Shown here: piece by piece, positions 56,299 to 63,548 of the stretch
Layout of the letters: every line of letters begins with the position of its first letter
Numbering within the stretch: the first letter of the stretch is position 1
Source: Chryseobacterium formosense
Lineage (GTDB): Bacteria; Bacteroidota; Bacteroidia; Flavobacteriales; Weeksellaceae
Direction of reading: 5' to 3'
Assembly: GCF_900116415.1 (NCBI RefSeq)
Contig: NZ_FPAP01000003.1
Coordinates: 682,001-746,000 of the forward strand
DNA length: 64,000 bases
Position numbers and translations under genes: made by a program
The notes under the pieces: generated by a model
What the model saw: the letters and a program-made list of their open reading frames with translations, nothing else
Told to the model about the DNA's origin: nothing
The model's database searches: none

Positions 56299-57054
56299 AT
56301 GGCAGAAGTATATTCCCGAAACCGGCTTTATGTAGATAAATATGAACAAGATCTTATTAAGGATATTCCTATTTTGCTGGCAGGATGTGGCGTCGGTAGC
56401 AATATTGCCGAATGCATCCTAAGATTTGGCTTTGAAAATATAACCCTTGTGGATGGTGACAAAGTTGAAGCATCAAACCTTAACAGGCAAAATTACACTT
56501 CTGAAGATATAGACAGCATGAAAGCTGAAGCACTTTACAAAAGACTAAAGCAAATAAATCCACATGCAAATGTTAAATATCGCACAGAATATATTTCAAA
56601 AGAGAATCTGGAAAGCATTCTGGAACACCATTCAATCGCCATCAATGCGCTTGATTTCACTTCTCAGCTTCCCTTGGAATTTGACAGGATATGCCAAGAA
56701 AAAAAAATACATGTTCTGCATCCCTACAATTTAGGTTGGGGCGGGCTGATCACTGTTATTACTCCGGAAACCCTGAATTTAGAATCCCTTTCAAAAGACA
56801 ACAGCTTCAATGAGCTAAAAATGGTGGAATATGTTGCCGGCTACTACCGTTTCTGGGATAAACCTCTTGAATGGTTGGAAAAGATCATCTATGATTATAA
56901 AGCTGAAGAGGAAATCCTATCTCCTCCTCAGTTATCCATAGCATCTTTCATGCTCGCAGGGATGTGTACCAATCTGCTTTTTAAAATTTCGACTGGTAAG
57001 ACATTTAAAAAATTTCCGGAATTTTATTTAAACACTATATTATCACAGGAATAA
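56299..57054 (+). CDS. ThiF-family adenylyltransferase (E1-like)
   Basis: From the ATG at 56299 the protein is about 251 residues. It has the ThiF/MoeB/HesA core: ILLAGCGVGSNIAECILRFG (ATP-binding GxGxxG), ITLVDGDKVEASNLNRQNY (D-x-D-x-V..SNLNRQ), KAEALYKRLKQINPHANV, and AINALDFTSQLPLEF, with D-F in place of the usual A-x-D. No zinc-binding CxxC pairs are seen in the second half, which ends in a helical part (PPQLSIASFMLAGMC). Such enzymes activate a C-terminal carboxylate by adenylation, as in MccB or ThiF. It has a promoter of the same type as the two next units, so it probably belongs to the same regulon. Confidence 0.9.
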   Translation: MAEVYSRNRLYVDKYEQDLIKDIPILLAGCGVGSNIAECILRFGFENITLVDGDKVEASNLNRQNYTSEDIDSMKAEALYKRLKQINPHANVKYRTEYISKENLESILEHHSIAINALDFTSQLPLEFDRICQEKKIHVLHPYNLGWGGLITVITPETLNLESLSKDNSFNELKMVEYVAGYYRFWDKPLEWLEKIIYDYKAEEEILSPPQLSIASFMLAGMCTNLLFKISTGKTFKKFPEFYLNTILSQE

Positions 57055-57083
57055 CAAAATGATAAGAATAACTATTGTTTAGA

Positions 57084-57860
57084 CTATAGCAGTTTATTAT
57101 TGATTGCGAAGGCTAAGGCTTCAGTAATATTGTGAACATCTATTTTCTCAAACAACTTTCTCCTGTGAAATTTTACGGTATCAACAGAAAGAAAAATTCT
57201 CTCAGCAATTTCATTGATGGTAAGTCCCATTGCATGCATTCTGAGGATTTCGAGTTCCCGATCCGTCAACTGCACCTTTTGTTCAGTGCTCCATACTTCA
57301 TTTACCAAATCAAATTTCCATATAGTCTCTGATGAATGTTTGCTAATCGTTATATTACCTGATGTATTTTCGGTAGCCAGAGCAACGATGCACATTGCCT
57401 TCCAAATTTTGCCTTCCTCGGTAAGAAAAACAGGTGTCAATTTATGATTAATGAGTATATCCTTACCTTTTTCATTGGTAATATGAAAATCGTAAGATAT
57501 CGTATATAATTTTCTTTCGTTCAACGGCAATTTCTCAAAAAATTCAAATCCCACTTCGTTAATCTTAAAAAGAAGATTTAAATCGTCGTCTTTTACATTA
57601 CGAAAATAGAAACCGTAGCCAAGCTCTTTTACTTCTTGAGGCTTTAATCCGCAAAGGAATAGAGGATTGTCTGAAACATACTCAAATGCTTTCTTTTGGT
57701 AATCTATAATATAAATACTTTTATAAGAAATACGGGCAAAAGCCTCAACGATATCAAAATAATTTTCTGTCTGTAATAAATCATCGTCCGTTAATTTTTT
57801 TACTGCATTTCTATCAGAAAAAAATTTGTCCAGCTTTTCCATATTAATTCCTTTTTCCAT
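57084..57860 (-). CDS. PAS-LuxR transcriptional regulator
   Basis: I take the ATG at 57860 (MEKGINMEKLDKF; another is at 57842), because the longer frame to 57923 would run through the dyad box. The 258-residue protein has a PAS-like sensor (SIYIIDYQKKAFEYVSDNP, FFRNVKDDDLNLLFKINEVG, ISYDFHITNEKGKDILINHK). The LuxR helix-turn-helix at the end is LTDRELEILRMHAMGLTINEI, then IFLSVDTVKFHRRKLFEKIDV. It lies back to back with the acyltransferase gene, with a dyad box between them, and is the natural candidate to bind the three boxes. Confidence 0.92.
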   Translation of the reverse strand: MEKGINMEKLDKFFSDRNAVKKLTDDDLLQTENYFDIVEAFARISYKSIYIIDYQKKAFEYVSDNPLFLCGLKPQEVKELGYGFYFRNVKDDDLNLLFKINEVGFEFFEKLPLNERKLYTISYDFHITNEKGKDILINHKLTPVFLTEEGKIWKAMCIVALATENTSGNITISKHSSETIWKFDLVNEVWSTEQKVQLTDRELEILRMHAMGLTINEIAERIFLSVDTVKFHRRKLFEKIDVHNITEALAFAINNKLL

Positions 57861-57885
57861 TTTCGGTATTGGTGTATAAACAAAT

Positions 57886-57931
57886 CTACACAAAAGTGTA
57901 GCAAAAGACAAATGTCTAACCAATAAATTTA
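57886..57931 (+). promoter_or_regulatory. Dyad box and promoter of the acyltransferase gene
   Basis: CTACACAAAAGTGTAG at 57886-57901 is a perfect 6-4-6 dyad. Exactly 22 bp downstream lies TAAATTTA (57924-57931), a 7-of-8 match to the -7 box TAnnTTTG. The start codon is at 57952. The box is also 26 bp from the start of the divergent LuxR gene, which suggests autoregulation. Confidence 0.75.
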
Positions 57932-57951
57932 CAATATCAATTCACATTACT

Positions 57952-58596
57952 ATGATACATTATTACAACTTAAATCGTAAGGATTTATATAAACTAGCAC
58001 AATTTGTTGTAGAAGAAAACTACAGTCATCATGAGTTTACAAAGCCAAAACATTTAAAAAATGAAATTGACTTAGTATTTTCAGATGAATACCATTTACA
58101 AAATTCAAAAATATTTATCGCTGCTGATACAAAAGATGAAATGATCGGATCAATACGCGTTCTGAGATGGAATTTTTCCGATATTCTTCCCATTGAAAAA
58201 ATTTTTAATATAAATCCTTTATCACTAGACGCTCCATGCAAAGTATATCATATTGGCAGGTTTGCAATTAAAAAAGGGAGTGATAAGTCTGGATTTATGG
58301 TGTTTAAAACATTAATGACTTTAGCTCTTAATGAAGTGTGTAAAAATGAAAATACCTTTGCCTTGGCGGAATGCGATGCTAAATTGCTGAAAATATTAAC
58401 GCTTTTAAATATTGATTCGAAGATCTTAGCAAAACCAAAATATTATTTAGGTTCCGAGACAATTCCTGTTTTGCTGCCATACGAGGGGCTAAAAAAATTT
58501 TTAGCGAAAAATAAAGCTCTTATCAGTCTTGATTCGCCGAACGTACACTTTAGTATAGATTTGAAGGATACCATGAAATTCTACACTTTCGTGTAG
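57952..58596 (+). CDS. GNAT-fold acyltransferase resembling autoinducer synthases
   Basis: The 214-residue protein resembles the LuxI/FeeM branch of the GNAT fold. EIDLVFSDEY fits the acidic early segment, DEMIGSIRVLRW fits 'G..RLLP', and KVYHIGRFAIKKGS fits the 'E.SRFAV' strand; LGSETIPVLLPYEGLKKFL closes the fold. The catalytic Glu before SRF is not evident, so the chemistry may differ. It is divergent from a PAS-LuxR regulator and its last codons (FYTFV and stop) form half of the next dyad box. The family assignment is by pattern; a signal-synthase role is inferred. Confidence 0.7.
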   Translation: MIHYYNLNRKDLYKLAQFVVEENYSHHEFTKPKHLKNEIDLVFSDEYHLQNSKIFIAADTKDEMIGSIRVLRWNFSDILPIEKIFNINPLSLDAPCKVYHIGRFAIKKGSDKSGFMVFKTLMTLALNEVCKNENTFALAECDAKLLKILTLLNIDSKILAKPKYYLGSETIPVLLPYEGLKKFLAKNKALISLDSPNVHFSIDLKDTMKFYTFV

Positions 58597-58626
58597 CGGT
58601 TAAAAAAACTCATAGTTATAGCTTTG
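58581..58626 (+). promoter_or_regulatory. Dyad box and promoter of the receptor-peptide operon
   Basis: CTACACTTTCGTGTAG at 58581-58596 is a perfect 6-4-6 dyad that overlaps the stop codon of the acyltransferase gene. It is 15 of 16 identical to the minus strand of the box at 57886. After exactly 22 bp comes the -7 box TAGCTTTG (58619-58626). The leader to the start codon at 58713 would be about 80 nt. Confidence 0.75.
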
Positions 58627-58712
58627 AGATAATAATCAAAACGAAGTAATTCCCTTTCACCCCAAATTGCAAAATTATTCAGATTAAAATCAGGCACTGA
58701 ACCATAAGTAAT

Positions 58713-60884
58713 ATGTCAAAACTAATCACAAGCTTTTTTCTAACCTCATCTTTTTTTGTTTATGGACAAAAATCCATTGACGATTCCATCATCATTGAAA
58801 AGCAGATACAGGAGGTTGAGGTTGTTGGAAAAAGGAAATTGATTGAAAGAAAGATAGACAGATTGGTTTTTAACGTTGAAAATTCAATAACTGCAATAGG
58901 TGGGGATGCTTTGGATGCACTCCGTACAACACCAGGCGTACGGATTCAGAATGACCAGATTTCAATGGTTGGAAAAAGCGGGATGTCGGTAATGATTGAT
59001 GACAGAATGATTTTGCTAACTGGAGATGACCTTGTCAATTTTCTCAGAACAATAAAGTCTGACAATATCAAAAGTATTGAGGTGATCACATCTCCTCCTG
59101 CAAAATATGACGCAGAAGGCAATAGCGGAATCATCAATATCAAGCTTAAAAAAGCAAAAGAAGACAGCTGGAGCAATACCATAAGAACTACAGCAAAACA
59201 GGCAACCTATTCATCATTTTCTGCTGGAAATAATTTTACCTACCAAAAAAATAAACTTGATATATTATTGGATGTATCCGCCAGTAAAGATCAAAATATT
59301 TACACAAATGACATCAATTATTTCTATCCGACAGAACGCTGGATTAACGGAATTTATAATAAGTCTGATGCAGATCGCCTAAGTGGAATTTTTAACATCA
59401 AATACAATGCTTCCAAAACTTTTGATATCGGTTTTCAATATTTGGGAAATTCAGGAATATTAAATAAAGGAGAGGAAAGCACAGCCAAAATTTTCGATTT
59501 GAAAAACCTTGAGCTTAACAGAACGTTGAACGCAATAGGCAGTACCAGAAACAAATCCAGCAACCATTCCTTTAATTTGAATATGGTAAAAAAACTTGAT
59601 ACTTTAGGAAAAAAACTGACAGTAGATCTTGATTATTTTACCTTCAAATCTAATAAAGACAATAGTTTAAATTCTGAAAATTTTGACAGGGCAACAAATA
59701 ACATTCTACTTGAGAATATAGACAACAAAAATGTACAAAAAATTAATAATTTTTCAGCAAAAGCTGATTTCGAAATGCCTTTCAGCTGGGCAAACCTTTC
59801 TTTCGGGGGGAAAGTGAGTTTTACAGAAACAAACAACAATATTGATATTTACAGGTATAATACTTCTGTTGTACCACCATCCCTTATATTCGGACAATCT
59901 GATGAATTTACCTACAATGAAAATATCCAGGCATTGTATATGTCTGCAAATAGAAAATTTGGTGACAGGTGGGAAGTAAAAGTTGGTTTACGCGCCGAAT
60001 CCACTCAGAATGAGGGGTACTCAGAAAATGTTAACCAAACCAACACAAACAATTATATAAAACTATTTCCCACACTCTACCTCTCCTTTGTACCGGATCA
60101 TGAAAATACTCTTGTTGTAAGTTATGGAAGAAGAGTAAACAGACCGTCGTACTCAAATCTGAACCCTGCGAGATGGTATCTGACAGCAAATTCTTATGAA
60201 GAGGGGAACCCTTTTTTACAGCCTTCTTTTACATCTAATTTAGAGCTATCACATTCTTTTAAAGATTTACTGACGACCACAATTTCAGTTTCCAGAACGA
60301 CCGATGGCTTTGGACAGCTTACTACCCATGACCTTGAAAACAATTTTCAAAGTTTTATACGAAGAAACTACTATGATTACACCAATTTTTTATGGTCAGA
60401 ATACATCAACTATAATATATTTCCCTGGTGGAATACCAGCGCTGAAGCGTCTGTTTATTATACGGAAACAAAAGCATACTCACCATATTTAAACCCAAAA
60501 TATTCAGGTTGGGGGGGATATTTTTCGAACAGTAATAATTTTACCCTGAATAAGAAAAAAACTTTTTCAGCGCAACTTACATATGAATACAACTACCCTA
60601 CAATCTTCAACGAGAACCGATCTGAGGCATATTCAAATTTAGGGATTGGACTAAAGCTGCTATACTTTGAAAAGCAACTGCAGATAGCAGTTACAGCAAA
60701 TAATATTTTAGGTTCTGACAGAGTAAAGACAAGCAATATTACACAGGGAATTAATCAAAGCTTCAGACAATATTATGATACTCAATTTGTAAGGCTTTCC
60801 CTTTCGTACAAATTTGGAAACAAAAACCTAAGCATTGGTAAAAAAGCGACCGGTAATGAAGAAGAAAAATCAAGAACCAATTAA
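58713..60884 (+). CDS. Outer-membrane beta-barrel / TonB-receptor-like protein of the peptide operon
   Basis: The 723-residue protein has a signal peptide (MSKLITSFFLTSSFFVYGQ), lacks the N-terminal carboxypeptidase-regulatory domain of its relative at 7638, and goes directly to a plug-like domain (RKIDRLVFNVENSIT, GKSGMSVMIDDRMIL, SIEVITSPPAKYDAEGNSG). A barrel of the same family follows (VSYGRRVNRPSYSNLNPARWY). It opens the precursor peptide operon and may take up, recognise or export the peptide or a signal. It is under the third dyad-box promoter. Confidence 0.92.
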   Translation: MSKLITSFFLTSSFFVYGQKSIDDSIIIEKQIQEVEVVGKRKLIERKIDRLVFNVENSITAIGGDALDALRTTPGVRIQNDQISMVGKSGMSVMIDDRMILLTGDDLVNFLRTIKSDNIKSIEVITSPPAKYDAEGNSGIINIKLKKAKEDSWSNTIRTTAKQATYSSFSAGNNFTYQKNKLDILLDVSASKDQNIYTNDINYFYPTERWINGIYNKSDADRLSGIFNIKYNASKTFDIGFQYLGNSGILNKGEESTAKIFDLKNLELNRTLNAIGSTRNKSSNHSFNLNMVKKLDTLGKKLTVDLDYFTFKSNKDNSLNSENFDRATNNILLENIDNKNVQKINNFSAKADFEMPFSWANLSFGGKVSFTETNNNIDIYRYNTSVVPPSLIFGQSDEFTYNENIQALYMSANRKFGDRWEVKVGLRAESTQNEGYSENVNQTNTNNYIKLFPTLYLSFVPDHENTLVVSYGRRVNRPSYSNLNPARWYLTANSYEEGNPFLQPSFTSNLELSHSFKDLLTTTISVSRTTDGFGQLTTHDLENNFQSFIRRNYYDYTNFLWSEYINYNIFPWWNTSAEASVYYTETKAYSPYLNPKYSGWGGYFSNSNNFTLNKKKTFSAQLTYEYNYPTIFNENRSEAYSNLGIGLKLLYFEKQLQIAVTANNILGSDRVKTSNITQGINQSFRQYYDTQFVRLSLSYKFGNKNLSIGKKATGNEEEKSRTN

Positions 60885-60954
60885 ATAATAGTCCGAAAAA
60901 TGACCTGATGACTGTAAAACGATATGGGTCTGTAATTTTAAAATTCTTTTGGTT

Positions 60955-61134
60955 ATGAAAAATAAGAATTTAATTTCCAGATTAAAAGACTTGAAAAAGT
61001 CGCAAGCTTTGGAAACCGTAGAGGGATCTATGCTTCAAAGCATCAGAGGTGGGAAGAACGGAATTGGTGATTCTACTCTTGACCCTTGTGGAACGAAATG
61101 TAAGCCAAACAGTGCTTGCAATGGAAACAATTAA
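60955..61134 (+). CDS. Double-glycine precursor peptide with three Cys
   Basis: The 59-residue peptide has a charged leader (MKNKNLISRLKDLKKSQALE, then SMLQSIRGG) with the double-glycine at residues 32-33, which is the C39-peptidase cleavage pattern with hydrophobics before it. The predicted core is 26 residues (KNGIGDSTLDPCGTKC and on) with Cys at 45, 49 and 55 and many small polar residues. It lies 70 bp after the receptor gene and before a radical SAM/SPASM gene and a C39 peptidase gene, which together define a RiPP precursor. A TTG upstream at 60949 would add two residues; ATG is preferred. Confidence 0.85.
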   Translation: MKNKNLISRLKDLKKSQALETVEGSMLQSIRGGKNGIGDSTLDPCGTKCKPNSACNGNN

Positions 61135-61154
61135 TAATCAAAACCTGATTATTG

Positions 61155-61190
61155 ACTAGCAGGTAACATTTCTGTTGCCTGTTAGTTTTT
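61155..61190 (+). terminator. Hairpin between precursor and maturase genes (attenuator)
   Basis: ACTAGCAGGTAAC pairs with GTTGCCTGTTAGT (13 bp, two wobble pairs, 6-nt loop) and is followed by TTTT and, after CTA, five more T. It lies 20 bp after the precursor stop and 41 bp before the radical SAM start, with no new -7 box in between. It should give more precursor than maturase mRNA. Confidence 0.8.
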
Positions 61191-61231
61191 CTATTTTTCA
61201 AAATTCTATGTAAACGCTAAAAATATAATAT

Positions 61232-62596
61232 ATGCAGTATAAAATTTCTAAATACTTGGTAATAACTGATTCATCAATTGATGATGAGCAAGATCAGAAG
61301 TTGGTATATTCCACTAGATCCGGACAGGTAATGCTTTTGAATGGTGATACAATTGAAGATATCAGAAATGGAAACATTTATTCTTTGGATGAAAAGCTAA
61401 TTGATAAACTTATTTTTTCCGAAATAATAGTTCCAGAATACGAAAATGAATTAGAAACAGTACTTAGTGAATTTGAAGTTTCAAAATCCGATAATGATTC
61501 TTTGGGAATGGTTATAACTCCGTCTGCAAATTGTCAACTGGGGTGTAATTATTGTGGTCAGATACATAGTAAAGTTAATATCACAGAAGATTTATCCTCA
61601 AAAATATTTACACATATCCGAAATAAGCTCACATTGAAAAAATATTCAAGCCTGGATATTGTATGGTATGGTGCAGAACCGCTTATGGGGATCAATTCGA
61701 TTCGAAACCTCAGCAGTCAGCTCATCGAGCTTTGCAAAGAAAATAAGATTCAATACAGTGCCTCCATGATAACCAATGCCTTAAATCTTAATGAGAGGAA
61801 CTTCAATGACTTGGTATGCAACATGAAGGTTAAAAGCTTTCAAATCACTATTGATGGTATTAAAGAAACGCATGATAACAGCAGGTTTACCAAAAAAGGG
61901 AAACCGACATTTGATATTATATTGAAAAATGTTATTAATGCTGTCAACAGTCCGGTGTATGAAAAAGAAAAAGCTCTGATCAGCATCAGGGTTAATGTAC
62001 ATAAGGAGAACTATCTTGATGTAGAAAAACTCTTAGAGTACTTTACCAAATTGCAGATTCAGGATAAAATAATGATCAATTTTGCACCCGTGCATGATTG
62101 GGGAAATAACAATGCCGATAAAGAGGTTGGGTTAAGCCTTGAAGAATTCTCAAACTTAGAAATTGACTGGTTTCTCAAAATGAAGGAACTAAATTTCAGA
62201 AACCAAAATTTAATTCCAGGAAGAATATATGGAACATGTATGACAACCACCGATGACTCTGAGCTGATTGATGCCAAAGGAGAGGTATCATATTGCTGGG
62301 AAGTACCTTACACGCCTGATTTCGAAAATAATAAAGATCTGATAATCGGGAATGTTTCAGATGAGAATATCTATAAAAAAGATACCATCGATATGCCTTT
62401 AAGAAACTGGTATGAGGATATCAGAAATAAAAATCATAACAGTGAAAATTGTAATAAATGTGAGTACTTACCTGTTTGTGGTGGGCAATGCCCTGTTTCA
62501 TGGTTCAAAGGAGTTCGAGCATGTCCTTCTTTCAAAATTAACATGGAAGATCGTCTTATATTACAATATCTAAATGAGAAGGAAGTATTAGTTTAA
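61232..62596 (+). CDS. Radical SAM/SPASM peptide maturase
   Basis: The 454-residue protein has an N-terminal peptide-recognition part (about 90 residues, SGQVMLLNGDTIEDIRNG). The radical SAM 4Fe-4S motif follows in NCQLGCNYCGQ (C-x3-C-x2-C), then VWYGAEPLMG and FQITIDGIKETHD. The C-terminal SPASM segment is cysteine-rich (NCNKCEYLPVCGGQCP, then RACPSF). Such enzymes make thioether or carbon-carbon crosslinks on precursor peptides. With a three-Cys core next door, a thioether type is possible. It resembles the GG-Bacteroidales maturase group; the exact class is not settled. Confidence 0.92.
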   Translation: MQYKISKYLVITDSSIDDEQDQKLVYSTRSGQVMLLNGDTIEDIRNGNIYSLDEKLIDKLIFSEIIVPEYENELETVLSEFEVSKSDNDSLGMVITPSANCQLGCNYCGQIHSKVNITEDLSSKIFTHIRNKLTLKKYSSLDIVWYGAEPLMGINSIRNLSSQLIELCKENKIQYSASMITNALNLNERNFNDLVCNMKVKSFQITIDGIKETHDNSRFTKKGKPTFDIILKNVINAVNSPVYEKEKALISIRVNVHKENYLDVEKLLEYFTKLQIQDKIMINFAPVHDWGNNNADKEVGLSLEEFSNLEIDWFLKMKELNFRNQNLIPGRIYGTCMTTTDDSELIDAKGEVSYCWEVPYTPDFENNKDLIIGNVSDENIYKKDTIDMPLRNWYEDIRNKNHNSENCNKCEYLPVCGGQCPVSWFKGVRACPSFKINMEDRLILQYLNEKEVLV

Positions 62597-62606
62597 AAAT
62601 TATTCT

Positions 62607-63548
62607 ATGATTGATCAAATAAAAACCAGACTTGAGAATGAAATCATAACCCCATCAAAAGTTGATGAATTCAACAGGAACCACATTTTCTACGACATAA
62701 AAAATATTGTTATAAAAAATTCCAATACTGAAAGTATTGTAGATTTATATTATTGTTTCTCCCTGTATGAAAAGTGTTTGTCTCTTGCCAGAGGGAATAA
62801 CATGGATTTGGCTGCCTATTGGCTCCATAAAGTGGAACAGGCACATTCTAATCTATCCAAAGAATTATTAGAATACTTGCAAATCCTTTATATTCCTTGT
62901 TTAGCATTCTATCATTATAAAAAAGAAAATTATGATATAGCCATGGATTTATTATCTACTGAAATACGCCATTCAGACTTGCTTTTAAAAAACAATCAAG
63001 CTCTGAAGGTTGAAATGAAGCTTGAACAGCTTATCAATAAATATCGCATATACGTTGCATTAAAAGATTATGAAAGCTCTGTCTCATTAGCAGTCGCTAT
63101 GATTAATTTTGTAACCGGTAATAAAAAATTTGATGAAATTGGCGAGGATGATATCAATTGGGTTGCAGATGAAAATTATGACAACTACTTAAATTGGGTA
63201 AACTTCTTGGTTAATAATATAATCAGTAAGATTGAGCATGACAAGGAAATTTCTGAAAATGAAAAAACAATGATTTACTATGCAATATTTAGCAATGCAC
63301 AAAACTTACATTGCAACGATTTTATAGAACTGATTGATTCATTTAATGCTTATAAATATCACTATGAGGGTAATCATGAAGCATTTCTTGAGCACATCTC
63401 AAAGGCTTTTAAAAAAATACATACGTTGCCGGTCAATCTTCAACGGATATTGCTAAAATGCCTAACCAAATCGGGATACATCGATTCTCAATTAAACGAC
63501 GAATACATGACGAAAATTCTTAAAATAAAACTTCCTGTGTACCAGTAA
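62607..63548 (+). CDS. Helical TPR-like protein of the peptide operon
   Basis: The 313-residue protein is all helical, with TPR/SEL1-like pairs such as LYEKCLSLARGNNMDLAAYWL, AFYHYKKENYDIAMDLL and YRIYVALKDYESSVSLA. It has no signal peptide or known catalytic motif. I do not recognise the family. It begins 10 bp after the maturase and shares one base of its stop with the C39 gene (TAATG), so it is firmly inside the operon. It could be a scaffold or immunity protein. Confidence 0.85.
   Translation: MIDQIKTRLENEIITPSKVDEFNRNHIFYDIKNIVIKNSNTESIVDLYYCFSLYEKCLSLARGNNMDLAAYWLHKVEQAHSNLSKELLEYLQILYIPCLAFYHYKKENYDIAMDLLSTEIRHSDLLLKNNQALKVEMKLEQLINKYRIYVALKDYESSVSLAVAMINFVTGNKKFDEIGEDDINWVADENYDNYLNWVNFLVNNIISKIEHDKEISENEKTMIYYAIFSNAQNLHCNDFIELIDSFNAYKYHYEGNHEAFLEHISKAFKKIHTLPVNLQRILLKCLTKSGYIDSQLNDEYMTKILKIKLPVYQ

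Noticed and set aside
57861..57923. Longer N terminus of the PAS-LuxR protein
   Set aside because: It would place the dyad box inside the coding region and adds a segment unlike PAS proteins; ATG at 57860 is the better start.
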